64,000 bases of DNA, from NCBI GenBank assembly GCA_002633005.1, contig NMRA01000394.1, forward strand, positions 288,930 through 352,929, given 5' to 3'. Both the position numbers and the translations under genes were made by a program. The notes beneath the pieces are model-generated. The model did not search any database. It saw nothing but the letters and a program-made list of their open reading frames with translations, and had not been told where the DNA came from. Positions 25,142-36,675 of this stretch are shown here, one piece after another. This stretch comes from Phoronis australis (lineage: Eukaryota > Phoronida > Phoronidae). The first letter of the stretch is position 1; each line of letters begins with the position of its first letter.

Positions 25142-28100
25142 ATGGGTCATTTTCGCAGCAGTGTGTGGGACCCTGTGCTCATAGTTTCACAGATCATCAC
25201 AATGCAGTGCATTTACTATGTGTCTCTAGGCTTTTGGCTTTTCATAATAAGCTGTATACTAGGCACCCATACCTCACTAAGTCATGTATTTAAATATGAG
25301 GTAAGAAAACTCTTATGTTATGACAAAGTTGTTCTAAAAATTTGCCCGATTTTAAAATTTTCTTTTTGCTTGGCGATTGAGTTCAAATGTGTGCATTGTA
25401 AGGATTGCCCATCATGTGATTTGTTTTACATCAATTCTCAGGCAGTGATTAGGTGAAGTGCTAACTGCATCATGTTTTGGTTTGAAATAATTCCAATATG
25501 CCTTCGTTAGAGTCAACATGAATGTTATAGAAGTCTCAATTTTCCCAAGCTCTCTCACAACATACACTAAGTGTATGATGTTGGTCATGTCATTAGCTTA
25601 TGTTAAACACTTTTGTTGTAATTTTGAACATTGGTATTATGTTTCCTTGTGATTTTCCTGAAAAGCATCTGTTTTTCCTTATGTTTCTGTAACTCAACTA
25701 TGTTTTTTATCTTTCAGAACATTTTATTTAAACAGCTGGCTGGTAAACTTATAATGGGTGCTTTTGTTTTAAATACTCTTTGCTGGTAAGTGTAGAAAGC
25801 TGGATGATGGATAAGTTATTAAGCTGAATCCATTTATCATTTGATTTCTGGTCCACATCGCCAACATGATTCTAACCACTGAATGTAACCTCAATCAGTC
25901 CACAGTGCATTTGTGTAAAGTTAGGAACTCAAATCTAGTTCTCTGTAAATAAAAATACTAGTATGTATTCTCAAAATATAGATTTGGCACTATTGATATG
26001 CGACTTAAATTTTAACTGCATTTTTCTCTTTTGCCCTTCATCTAAATGTACAAAATTATAGGATTTTTCTTTAAACAACGATCTCTCATAAGTGAATAAT
26101 TATGCCTTTTTTATGCGCCCACATATTTATATGTGGACGCATTATGCCGTCATCTCTGTCCGTCCGTCCGTCCGTCCGGGCGGCATCCGTCCGGCGTCTG
26201 GCGTCCGCTGCTCTATCTCCAAAACCCTTTGACATACGTTCATGAAATTTGGCACATATGTTCCATTCATGAATGGGACGGCATGTGCGAACTTTCGGAC
26301 GGATTCGACTACCGGTGTGCCCCCTAGTGGCAATTTTAGTTTTTTACGCTTACCTTTGTATCTTCAAAAGTCCTGAACGGATTTTCATGAAATTTGGTAT
26401 GTAGGCACCTAGTAGTGAGATGACGCTATCCTACTGTTTTCAGATGGATTCGACGTAGTTTGCGCCACCTAGTGGCCATTTTTACTGTTTTCGAGTCTGT
26501 ATTTTTGCGTCCACCCCTCTATCAACCAAACCGCTCAAAGGATGATTGTGAAAATTGGCGTGTATGTGCTTACTATAAGGAAGACAGCTGACAATGATTT
26601 TCAGACGATTTGGACTACTGTGGCGCCTCCTAGTGGCAGTTTTGTTTTTTTGCGCCCATGGCTGTATCTCCCAAACCGTTTGCAGGATCTTTACTAAATT
26701 TAGCAAGTGTATTTATGTGATGTTGACAACGGACGATGACGACTTTAGGATGATTCTGATTACCGGTATGCCTCTAGTGGCAATTTTAGTATTTGCCTCT
26801 AGTGGCAATTTTAGTATTTTACATTGACCTCTGTATTTTCATAGGTCTTCAGGTGTATACTTTGTGTTACTTCGTGACTGTGAAGGAAAAGTTCCAAGTA
26901 GAAATTTGTTTCTGGCATTCTAATGCTGTGCTAATCTCGTATGTTGGTAAATTTGTTTTTAATTCTATGTTTCTGTGGTGCTTTAAGCAACTGGTGTATA
27001 GGATGTGCTTGTATTATGAAGATTACTCACATTTTGCCCCTAGCCTATTGAGGAGACAATGACCATGCCTTTCCATTTTGCAAAGTATGCCCTCTACTGG
27101 CCACTTTATGGTACCAATAAACAACCCTAGAAGGATACCGTATGTGGTGCAATTGTGGGCGCATTTCAACGCTCCGCGTTGCTCTTGTACATGTATGTGC
27201 CCACATAATTATGTGGGTACATATTACCATCTTCTCTGTCCAGGTGTCTTGCATCTACTGCTGCATCTTATAGAATCTTAATAAGATTTGGCATATATGT
27301 GTTCCAATGAAGCTGATGACAGACTACGACTTGTTTTGGATCAGTCTGACTGTTGTTTTTCACCTAGTGACAGTTATAGTTTATGTCTTTTCGGAGTTTG
27401 TTGACGGATTTTCTTAAAATTTGCTCAGTAGATATTTATTAAGGAGAAACGACAGCCACCTGTTTTCGAATGAAGATAAGTTTTGCACTACCTAGTGGCT
27501 ATTTTATCATTTTCAGGTGTATTTTTGGTGTCTGCCTCTCTGTCCCCCGAGCTGGTAGATGTGATTTTACTGAGAAAAGCAGGAATGATGTTAATTTTCG
27601 GACATCTCCAACTATTGTAGCACATCCTAGGGCATTTTTTTCTTCTGTAGCTGTATCTCCTAAGCCCCTTCCAGGATCTTTGGCAAATGTGGCAACTTTT
27701 ATTTCTATGAACATGACGACAGATGACAGCGACTTTCAGATAGATCCAACTATGACTGTGCCCCTTTTTTGACACGTTTTCCTCTGGATCTTCGGAATTC
27801 CTTGTTAGACTTTATTAGATGTCACAAATAGCTATCTACGGAGGAAGCAAAGACATCTTTCCATTTTCAGCATGTAATGAGCAGCACCTAGTGGCCATTT
27901 TTATTACCTTGGAGACTGCTTTGTCAGTGTTTGCCTCTCCATCGGCTAAACCACACAAGGCTTAATTTAGAAAATTGACATATGTGTTTCTTCTGGGAAG
28001 AGAACAGTTGACAATTTTTAAACGGGTCTGACTCCTGTGGTGCTCCCTAGTGGCATTTTTTGCCTGCACCGACTAGTTCTACCACGCTTCTTGAAGGATC

Positions 28101-29596
28101 TTTATGAAATTTTGAACATGTGTTTTTTATGACTAGAGTACAACTGATGTGTAAAATTTTGCATACATGTTCCAACTTAGGACACCAAGTCTGAAATTTA
28201 GTCGATTTGATTACTGGTATACCCATAGTGAAAGTTTGATTTTGCGCTGCAATTTGGCAAGTGTGTTCCTAGTATATCGCAGCTCATGTTGACTTTCGGA
28301 AGCATTTGACAGAAGTGTGTGGCTAGAAGCATACTGATTGTGGTGCAGTCGTGTATGCGCTGCGATGCTTTCAATCTCTGTGCCACAGAACGGTACTCAA
28401 AATGCATGCAATAATGTGTGAGCGTACCGTACATCCACATATTTAGTCCCATTCACCTATATACGGAGTAGTGTGTTCTTTTAAAGAATTGCTTAATATT
28501 CAAGTGTGTTGTGTTTAGATGGATGCACCTAAGTTTCACTTACAGGTGCAGGTGGATGTCCTTGGTGTAGGCCCATGCCTTGATGTGGACAGGCACAAGC
28601 ATTGTCCGAAACAAAAGCACTTAATCTTGCCACTGCAAAACATTTCGCGCAACTTCAAACTTGTATTATTAACTGGTATCACACTCCTGTTTGGTGACTA
28701 AGTGCTGCAAAATTGATTTCAATATTTCTTTTTCATATTTGTTAAGGTTGAACAAAAGTGGCAAATAAATATTGAATATTTTTTGGATTAAACCATTCAG
28801 TTATAACCTTCCCATTAAATCCTGTGAAGATGCCCACAATTGTTTAAACCTGATCCTATAGTATTTGTGACATTCTTCACTACATCCCAACAGACTATTT
28901 ATTTAATTGCTGGGACTATCAAAAGCTTATGGAATGCACTATATGCAGAACATTACTTTGAAGAGTGGTTGGTGTTTAAGTGCATGTGCCTACTTCCATA
29001 TATAGGCGCAGCTTTGAATATGGGTGCATGGCTTACATACGTGCAGTTCAAGACAAAAGTAATCAGACAAAAAACCATTTTCCTGTCAATGGCAATAACT
29101 GTTAGGGGGACAAATTCTAATTACAATCTATTTCAGTTGCAGTCACGTGAAAAGACTACTTTGATGATGAATTTAGCTTCCGCCTAGCCGTCGTAACGGG
29201 AAATTGAAGGTCAATTTGTGTGAATAGTTTTGGCTTGTACTGTAGAACAACGAGTGATCTGGGTCAAAAGTTCATGTTTTGATGGGTTTCCACTAGATTT
29301 AATTACAGAAATTGTATTCACGTGCCATCAGTGTCTAAATGATGTGACTTCATTTCAGCTCATGCGGGCTCTGGCGGGTAGTGAAAAAGACGAAGCAGTG
29401 CTTAGACTTTAGCTTGACAGCCCACCTCATCCATTTAGTCATTTGCTGGTGTTATAATGGCTACTTTCCAAATACTCTGTCGTGGTGGTTATTGAACACC
29501 ATATGTATTGTGCTGATGACCGTGACTGGTGAATTCCTCTGTCTGAAGTCAGAGCTCAAAGCCATACCTCTAATGGGACAGAGAGCAGATTTATAG
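25142..29596 (+). CDS. SYS1: SYS1 Golgi trafficking membrane protein
   Basis: SYS1 is a four-helix Golgi membrane protein that recruits the ARL3/ARFRP1 small GTPase and so supports Golgi tethering and retrograde traffic. Exons: 25142-25300, 25718-25785 and 29359-29596, with consensus splice sites, give 154 residues (human about 156). The start MGHFRSSVWDPVLIVSQII matches the family N-terminus (FRSxVWDPxLIxSQI). Exon 1 ends after SLSHVFKYE. Exon 2 encodes GKLIMGAFVLNTL. The last exon has TKQCLDFSLTAHLIHL, the conserved KQCLDF-TxHxxHL segment, followed by LSWWLLNTICIVLMTVTGEF and the C-terminal SELKAIPL. Intron 2 is 3.6 kb and packed with modular repeats. Confidence 0.96.
26114..28460 (+). repeat. 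Modular ACCTAGTGGC repeat cluster in SYS1 intron 2
   Basis: Begins with the palindromic cccacatatttatatgtgg followed by a (TCCG)n stretch. Modules of roughly 150-200 bases follow, each with a core such as ccccctagtggcaatttt or ccacctagtggccattttt, an aaacc...aggat segment and a gaaatttggca segment. A terminal hairpin caacgctccgcgttg lies at 27169-27183 and a second palindromic start (tgcccacataattatgtggg) at 27199. The second copy decays by about 28460. No intact reading frame spans modules. Confidence 0.8.
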
Positions 29597-29639
29597 ATCA
29601 AAGTTAATGAGTCAACTTTAATTAAGCCATGATGGATGA

Positions 29640-29645
29640 AATAAA
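29640..29645 (+). terminator. Poly(A) signal of SYS1
   Basis: AATAAA 44 bases past the SYS1 stop codon. Confidence 0.5.
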
Positions 29646-31407
29646 TGCCAAACATCAGTACTCATGTACCTTTCATGGGATGTAGAGGGAATTGGTAAGG
29701 CAAACTGCCATCCGGGCTGTGGTGGTGAATGGATTCCGGATTACCATCCTAGTAAGGTGTAAACCGGACATGGCAGATGTGTTATGGAAACTGCCACGTG
29801 CTTCTATGGTTTGGATGGCTCAGTGTTTGGAAAAGTATTATGGTACAGTGGTTTTCAAACAAAATGTCTTTGAATCTCATCAGAATTTCTTTGGCTATTG
29901 CTTACTCAATTCAAAAGCAGATGGAGTTTTTTTGCTGCAAAAATCGTCTGATTTTCATTGTAGAGAAAACATTTTGTCAACTTTTTCAAAAACTAATACA
30001 TTGTAGCTTACTCATGAGGACTATTCTTGATTGCCTCATGTACCCTGGGTATCATTTCATGAACCTTAGTACAAGACTAAGCCAAAATCAGAATAGTATA
30101 TTTCCTGAACTACAAAACTTGCACATGATGGCTTCATTAAGAAATGGTGTTCAAACAACATCCATGGGGAAATGGTGTTTTAGCCACACCTCAGGAGATA
30201 TAGTGTTTGAATCATGCGGGCCAGGTCAGTTTAGAGTGACTGGGATGACCATGCAAGTGTGTAACACTTACATGTAGAATGAAGATGAATTTTATCTCAG
30301 GTCCACCTCTCAAGCCAGTCTCCATTCTTCATTCTGTCAGAAACTGAACAATGAAGCATTCTGTGAAGTGAATATAAATAACGAATTCATGTATTTACTA
30401 GTAAAACTTGTGTATAACAGGTTAATAATAATTATATTATAATAACACTAAATCTGTTATGCTTCTTATGAATATTGAATATACTAGATTCATAAAATGG
30501 AGCTTTACACCACTTGTTGCTTTTCACCAATACAATGCTTCAACTGAAATTGTGGGCAATAGCCATTTTTGAAAACTATTTATTTAAATTTGAGAAATTT
30601 CGCTAACAAAATAATATTTTGATTGACAAAATCAACAATTCCTACAGCTGGCACTATAAAATGACTGGATGCAATACCTTATTGGGACATGTAGGGCCGG
30701 GCATGAATATCTCCTTGTTCATTTTATTTTAAAACTGTCATTTTCATTTAGTTACCAGCTTCTTTTTGCTCTATTTTACTGGTCAAAAAAAACGAAAATC
30801 AAATTGAGCCTTTTACTCTCTTCATGCGCGCAATTAGGGAAGGGTCAAGGATCTTACGACCTCCCCGCTTTGAAGCTTAACCCACCCCCTCCTCGGCAGC
30901 CCTCCTTCATCTCAAACATGAATAGTCCAACAACCATGAGGTTGGGTTTTCAACGCGAAAAGACGGCGTACCTGCACTCCTCTTCCCCTCAATTGATTCA
31001 ACATGAAGCCTGACCTACAAGACATGAGCGTGGCGTCTCCAAAGTAATGACAGTCTGATTTAAACGAGTGCACATCTAAATCGGGGAAGTAGATCGTCGT
31101 CAAAGAAGTGGGTAGTAACGATTAATATTCCTCTTTTACAATAATTGTAAAGAAAATGGAAATATCTATACTATAAAGGTGTCACTTCTTGAGAGAGTGC
31201 AAATGTCAAAAGTTGGTTTGCTCACATTTCTAATCTGAATTGCTGCAGCAAATGTAGTCAACTGAATTTGGTGACTGCGAGAAATCCTTATTCTCAATAA
31301 GCATCGATTGAAAAACCTTTAGTCAATAAGTAGGCAAATTAGCTAAATAAATCCCCTGGATGGCACGCCCTCCTTCGTGCCAGAAACAATACCCCTGTCA
31401 ATAAGAA

Positions 31408-31552
31408 TGGGCGGCGCACCATAGGGGGCTGGGGGGGCTATAGCTCCACCACATTTTTCAGTGCAACGCCGCCCATGGTCTATGCGCGCTGCACCACAGG
31501 GGACTGCTGGGGGGCTATAGCCCTCCACTTTTTTCAGGGTTGTACCGCCCAT
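31408..31552. repeat. Two tandem G-rich units with GGGGGGCTATAG core
   Basis: Unit 1 (31408-31475) and unit 2 (31477-31552) each contain a gcaccaca/gcaccata segment, a G-run then ctatag, a tccac...ttttttcag segment and a terminal ccgcccatg. A related single unit with ggggggctgatagctcccca lies at 33711-33790. Confidence 0.65.
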
Positions 31553-34183
31553 GAATATGGTAGGAGCACAATCAAAATTCTTTGTTCATCGATGCCAAAT
31601 CAGTCACAAAAAATCACTTCACATTACTATTGTCTTCCCATTACCAACACCGATATCGAAACCTTCAGCGACTGAGCTCTTGAAAACGCTTCACTGAGGT
31701 CATCGGCCACTGATCCTCTGTATTATTGCGAATTCGAAATTGGCGCATTGCCTTTGACTTTATTGAATTGGCGGTTCCTCGGCAAAAATTCAAGATCGGA
31801 TGTCCGTGGTAAAACGTTTTTACCCCGAACGGCTTCAATTAAAACCAACTAAATTAAAAGGCAAATTAGTTTGAATTAACCGACCTTCCGCAACTCGCAC
31901 ACCAATTTGACCACTAAGGGGAACGTTGGTTATTGATTGCAAATTTTAGGTGATTTCAGCCGCCGGGTTTCAAAAAGGCCTGATTTGTAGCTGACCAGGC
32001 TCCACTATACTTAGCTTGCCCACAGTTGTCAGCAGTGCTGGGGGCGTAGGCGCAGCTAACCACCTTTAGCTTTTAGCATTTGAGCGTAGCCGCTACGGCG
32101 CCTAGCTAGTACGTTACGTTCAGTGCTCAAGGTGATACGGTGGGCTTTGGACGCCTACTTACCTTTAATTTTACCACTACAGCACTAGCATGTGTTCCAA
32201 AATCTAAATAACTTGGGTCCTATATTTTTGTATTCGTGCGCGCCAAATGAAAGTACTGAAGAGTCGTGAGTGTTGCTGTGTTGCAAAATCTCTTATCCTG
32301 GGCCGATTTGAAAAATTCAAAGTCGTACTCATATTTGTTTTCGCTCCTCTTTTCAAATATTACAGTAAAAACTACGTAAAACTCTCTCCATAAAAAGTAC
32401 AGTCTGCTAGCTAGATTGTAATCAGCTGATCATATCCGCATGAGCCGAAGCCAAGAATTATCCTCGCTCGTGACTCGATGAATAGAGCAGCTTGACGGCA
32501 TCCCTTTGATAGTGAGCCGAGCGCAACTCAGCCAAGGTGGATAAATACGGTCTAGTTCAATTTTCCAAACCCCACCGTTTACCTTGAGCATTGGGGTTAG
32601 GACCATTATTCGTTATTTAGTGGGAATGTTTATAGCATGATGCCAGAGAGCCACTGAGTGGCCCTCCAATGCTAGAATGGAGTTAATCAGTCGTGTAAGA
32701 TTTTGGCTACAGGGACAGGGGTAAACTTCCCAACTTGTTGTTGGGCTATGGAATCGAAAATGAGTTGGGAGCAGCGGGAAAACGCCGTGCATGAAGTCAT
32801 CGTGCAAGCGGCCGGGCACTTAGTAGTCACTCAGTTTAAAGTCTCCTTGCCTTGTTGTGATATTTCTAAAGTTATCAATGACTATTATACATATAGTCTT
32901 AGTAAAACCTTAGCTTAGTTGTTTACCTTCGACTACTACAAGTCCCACTCTTGTAACTTTACGTTGCGCTTAGCCAGTAGGAACGACTTTTGTAGATGCA
33001 TGACCATGCTAAGTTTTATTACTGATGAATGGCTAAATAAACTATCTATATCTAAGATAGGTGGCGCGGAAAGCGCGATAAATAGGTCAATTTTAAGTGT
33101 AAGCCAAAGCAATGCGCGGACAAGACACTTCAATCAGGAGACTGGAGACCACCAACTAGAACATAGAAGCACTAGGACTACTGGATGATACTGAACGCTG
33201 ATATCCAGGTACGTAGTGTACATGATGAAGCGATGTCATTCAGTCATGTGTCCCGTCCTTCAAAGCAGCTATACTAGCCCAGGTAACGCGGAGTGACGGC
33301 CGGTACGGGAAGCCGCGAGCCTCGCTGGCTCGCGGAGAAGGAGTCTCTAAAAGCTAGCAATCCACCGGGATAGACTTCTACAATGAAAGCTGGAACTACC
33401 TTACCGTTGTTAAGAGTTGCCGTTATTTTGCTTGTACTCGTTGTCTAGTATGAGTTTCTGCTACTAAATTTGTGGTCGGCGTTGAGCGCCGTGAAATAGC
33501 GTCACCTATTGACCAATTTTTCGACAGTCAAGGTTTCTTCAATAAATTGTTCTCCTAATCACAAGTTTGCTACAAAATTTCCTTTGTTACAAAAACGGGG
33601 AGAGTGGTTATGAAACTGTCATATAAAAGACTGTATTTTTCTGGCGGTAACCAACAAGGTGGGTTTCAGTTGGATGTCGGGTTGATCTACAAAATTTGCG
33701 TTTGATTGTTCGGTACGTACGGTACATGGGCTTGGCCGCACCCAGGGGGTTGGGGGGCTGATAGCTCCCCACTCATTCCCTTTTTGCAGCACAGGTCGTC
33801 TAAACGCGGGAAGCTTAAATACGTGCACTCAATCATTCGTACATGTGTATATTTCGAAAAATGGAGAAGATTTGTGATATGCTTTTGCAGAGCGCATTAA
33901 TTTACTGGCTTTAATTTCAGCAAGACAATTTTGCGAATGCGAATCTATATTTTTCCAGAGGACCCTCTCCGACAAGGGATAACGGAGACAACTGTCGCTT
34001 TAAGGGGCCTCTGAAGGGGCCATTGATGACATGTGGCCACCCTTTTTGTGATTTTATTGACAAATTCTTAAGGGGCCGCTTCAGTAATGAGAGAAGGCCC
34101 AATGTTGGAATCGGGGCACCTCTATTTTCCTGTTTTTTGTGAAATTGTGCAACCGACTTTCATGTTGAGGAAGGTCACTTCCT

Positions 34184-34211
34184 ACACCGTCGTGTGACCA
34201 CACGATGGTGT
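34184..34211. repeat. Near-perfect palindrome
   Basis: acaccgtcgtgtg and cacacgatggtgt pair over 13 bases with one mismatch and a two-base gap. It could be the fused ends of an excised element or a cruciform-prone site. Confidence 0.55.
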
Positions 34212-34661
34212 AATGAACTGTCACTTTTTTCCAATTAAGCTTAATTATGTTTACTAGCCTTTCATCTGAAGGTGTTCCATTTCAGACGGGACCCTCTTGC
34301 TGTTGTGCAGTTCGGGTAAATGTCCCTTTGTCCCTCTATACATGTAAATCCGACAGTGCCAAGTATTCACGAGTGAGGCTGATATTCCAAATTCATCAAA
34401 AACACAGAACATTCGTGCATAGCACAACAGTGTCAAGACATTCCACCCAAACAACCAAAACATGTGAAAATATAGTAGGATTGACCGTCATCGTAAAGGT
34501 GGAATTTTGAAGTAAGTCGGGCCAGCGATCGTCACCGGTATCTATATCCATCGTGTCAGTGGAAAGACGCCAAAACGAACATTGACTGTAATAAGAACAT
34601 AGGTTTGACGACAATCTCGTTTGTGGCATTGTTTTCTTTTTTTAATTTTAGTTGGCATGTC

Positions 34662-35998
34662 ATGATAGGACAGTCGGTTGCCGTAATAGCCGGCTTGTGT
34701 GCCGCTGCCGCGTCAGTATGCGCCAAGTTGGCGATGGCTGGAGAAGAGACTGTCAGACTTTGCGCTATACTACTCGGTTCGTCATCTGACGTGAATTATT
34801 GTCAACAAGTGAGTAATAGTAGAATGGGAAATTGTTGATCAAATTGTGCGAATTCATTTTTCACTGTCGGGGTAAAGAAAAACATGCCTGTTCTAGACTT
34901 GCGTTTGTACAATTTGTGCGCATATCCAGACCCGTCCGTAATAAGCTTTTAAAATGGTTTTTGCTCAGCTGTTTCGCATGTGTAATTACCCGGATGCTTC
35001 TCTGAAGGTCATGCCTTGAACATGTGTGAACCGTCTGTGGCATAAATTTTGTGTTTTCTGCATGTGTTGTCCATTTTTGTATTTTTCGTTGTAACTATTC
35101 CCTTTCCTCGAAAACAGCGTGATGTGGCACTTGCTAATTTGAAAGAATTATCAAACTTGTTGCAATCTTCTGCTGTAATGCTTAGATACGCAATTCCCTC
35201 GTATTCTTGATTTCTAACAGTGGTAAAAGAAGTTTTTCGATACCACGTTTATAGTATTTGGGCCCTTCGATACTTGATTAATTTGGAGCCTATTCAACAA
35301 AATGAAATCTCCAATATGACGTTTTACTGCAAATGCTACATGCAACTAACCAAATTTTTACCCACAGATAGAGCTGGTTGTTCGCATTTTGTTCTTCGTT
35401 TTGGTATTCGTCTTCAATGCTCTAATGTGGACGTTGTTTGTGCGAGCTCTCCGAAAATGTTCCTCCTCTCTGGAAGCCACTGTCTGCAACACAGCTGCAA
35501 ACTTCTTCTTCACCGTAAGTCATTCTCTTCTCATGCCCGTTGGAAGAATGTGTAGGACAATTAGCTGTAAATTTGAGGATCATAATTCTGAACTTGGCAC
35601 AGCATGTTGAGCAATATTATAAATACAGCGTTTATATCTGTTCTAATAAAATAAAAGGAATAAGTCATTAGGAAAGCAAATGAGTTCCCCCATGATACAA
35701 ACACATTTTGCACTTAATTTATGCACTTTGTTAACAAACCTCTGACGAAGTCACCAAAACTCTAGTTTAAGTCCTGTTTGCCTTGCTCGCTCACTATTGC
35801 CACATCAAAACCATTTCTTTTTTTCATGGTTTTCTTGATTTATTGTTTCAGGCGTTGCTGGGAAACTTACTATTCGGTGAAGTTTTGACCCTCAAGTGGT
35901 GGTTGGGAGCCTCATTCATACTCTGCGGGCTTCTCGTGATTTTTAAGTCTGACCCCAGAACTCTTAAAGAAAACGAACAGAGAAAAAAATCCGAATAA
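34662..35998 (+). CDS. TMEM42: TMEM42, small EamA-like multi-pass membrane protein
   Basis: Exons: 34662-34808, 35368-35514 and 35852-35998, all phase 0, give 146 residues from the ATG at 34662 (human about 159). Exon 1 encodes a small-residue helix (AVIAGLCAAAASVCAKLAMA), as in the family's CAGAFGALAAASAKLAF. Exon 2 has FNALMWTLFVRALRKCSSS and a TAANF segment. Exon 3 has LLGNLLFGEVLTLKWWLG, ILCGLLVIF and a charged Lys/Glu-rich tail. Four membrane helices are expected. The family resembles half of a DMT/EamA transporter; no substrate is known. The start is uncertain: an upstream ATG at 34657 runs into a stop at once, and the ttttag before 34651 could be an acceptor for a missing first exon. 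Confidence 0.88.
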
Positions 35999-36603
35999 CA
36001 TCACGAGATCAGTTGAGGAGTGGCCATATATAAGCTGCAGTAACATTTTTTTAGACCAGTGTTTGTATGTTTTTCAATTGTGAAACTTTGGTTGATACTT
36101 GATTTCTTTAAAAAAGAATAGGGAGTATCAGCATGTCATCTACTGTACGCTGAACTGGATGTTGGGTGTCGTAGGTGAAGTTCTAATGTGATACTCAGGA
36201 ATCGTCATCAACATGTCATCAGTATACTACTGGTCTACGTGCCCTTGTACTGCACATGATGGGTAGAATGCCTGCAACTGTGAGTGACTCGGAACCCCAT
36301 AGCCGTCCTAAGGTTCTGTATCCACACTGAAAATACGTGGAACTAGCTGGCACTCGGTTAAAAACAAAGACTCCATTCAAACCACTACCAGTGTGAACCA
36401 GGGCCAGGTTCAGTAACGTTGAGTCACTTTCAGCGAGAAATATTGGCTTAGAAATCAGGATTTATTTTCCCTATGCTAGCATCCGTAAACATGTTATCAC
36501 TTTCAGTGGTGGGTTTTTTCAAGAGTCCGTGAGCATACATGTAAAACGGGACGCATTGCGTTGCATTGACATGATTTTGCTAAGCACGCCAGACACTAGT
36601 GTA

Positions 36604-36675
36604 ACTCAATGCACCCCTGATACAGCGATACTCGATGCACCCCTGATACAGCGATACTCAGTGCATCCCTGATCC
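36604..36675. repeat. 26-base tandem repeat, about 2.7 copies
   Basis: The unit starts actc(a/g)atgcacccctgata and ends cagcgat. Two full copies and a partial third occur, with one to three substitutions. Confidence 0.85.

Larger units (their letters stand above)
29646..34661. other. Intergenic spacer between SYS1 and TMEM42
   Basis: No gene is supported in these 5 kb. The stretch contains a G-rich tandem repeat (31408-31552), a related single unit (33711-33790) and a near-perfect short palindrome (34184-34211). Open frames at 29692-30277 and 30669-31013 show no motifs. An upstream exon of TMEM42 may be hidden at the right end. Confidence 0.4.

Noticed and set aside
26133-26333. Open frames on both strands within the repeat start (and again at 51271-51581)
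   Set aside because: They arise from the (TCCG)n stretch and the modular repeat. Similar frames recur wherever the repeat occurs, without coding signature.
28519-28701. Open frame in SYS1 intron 2
   Set aside because: It lies in an intron downstream of the repeat cluster and has no motif or splice signals.
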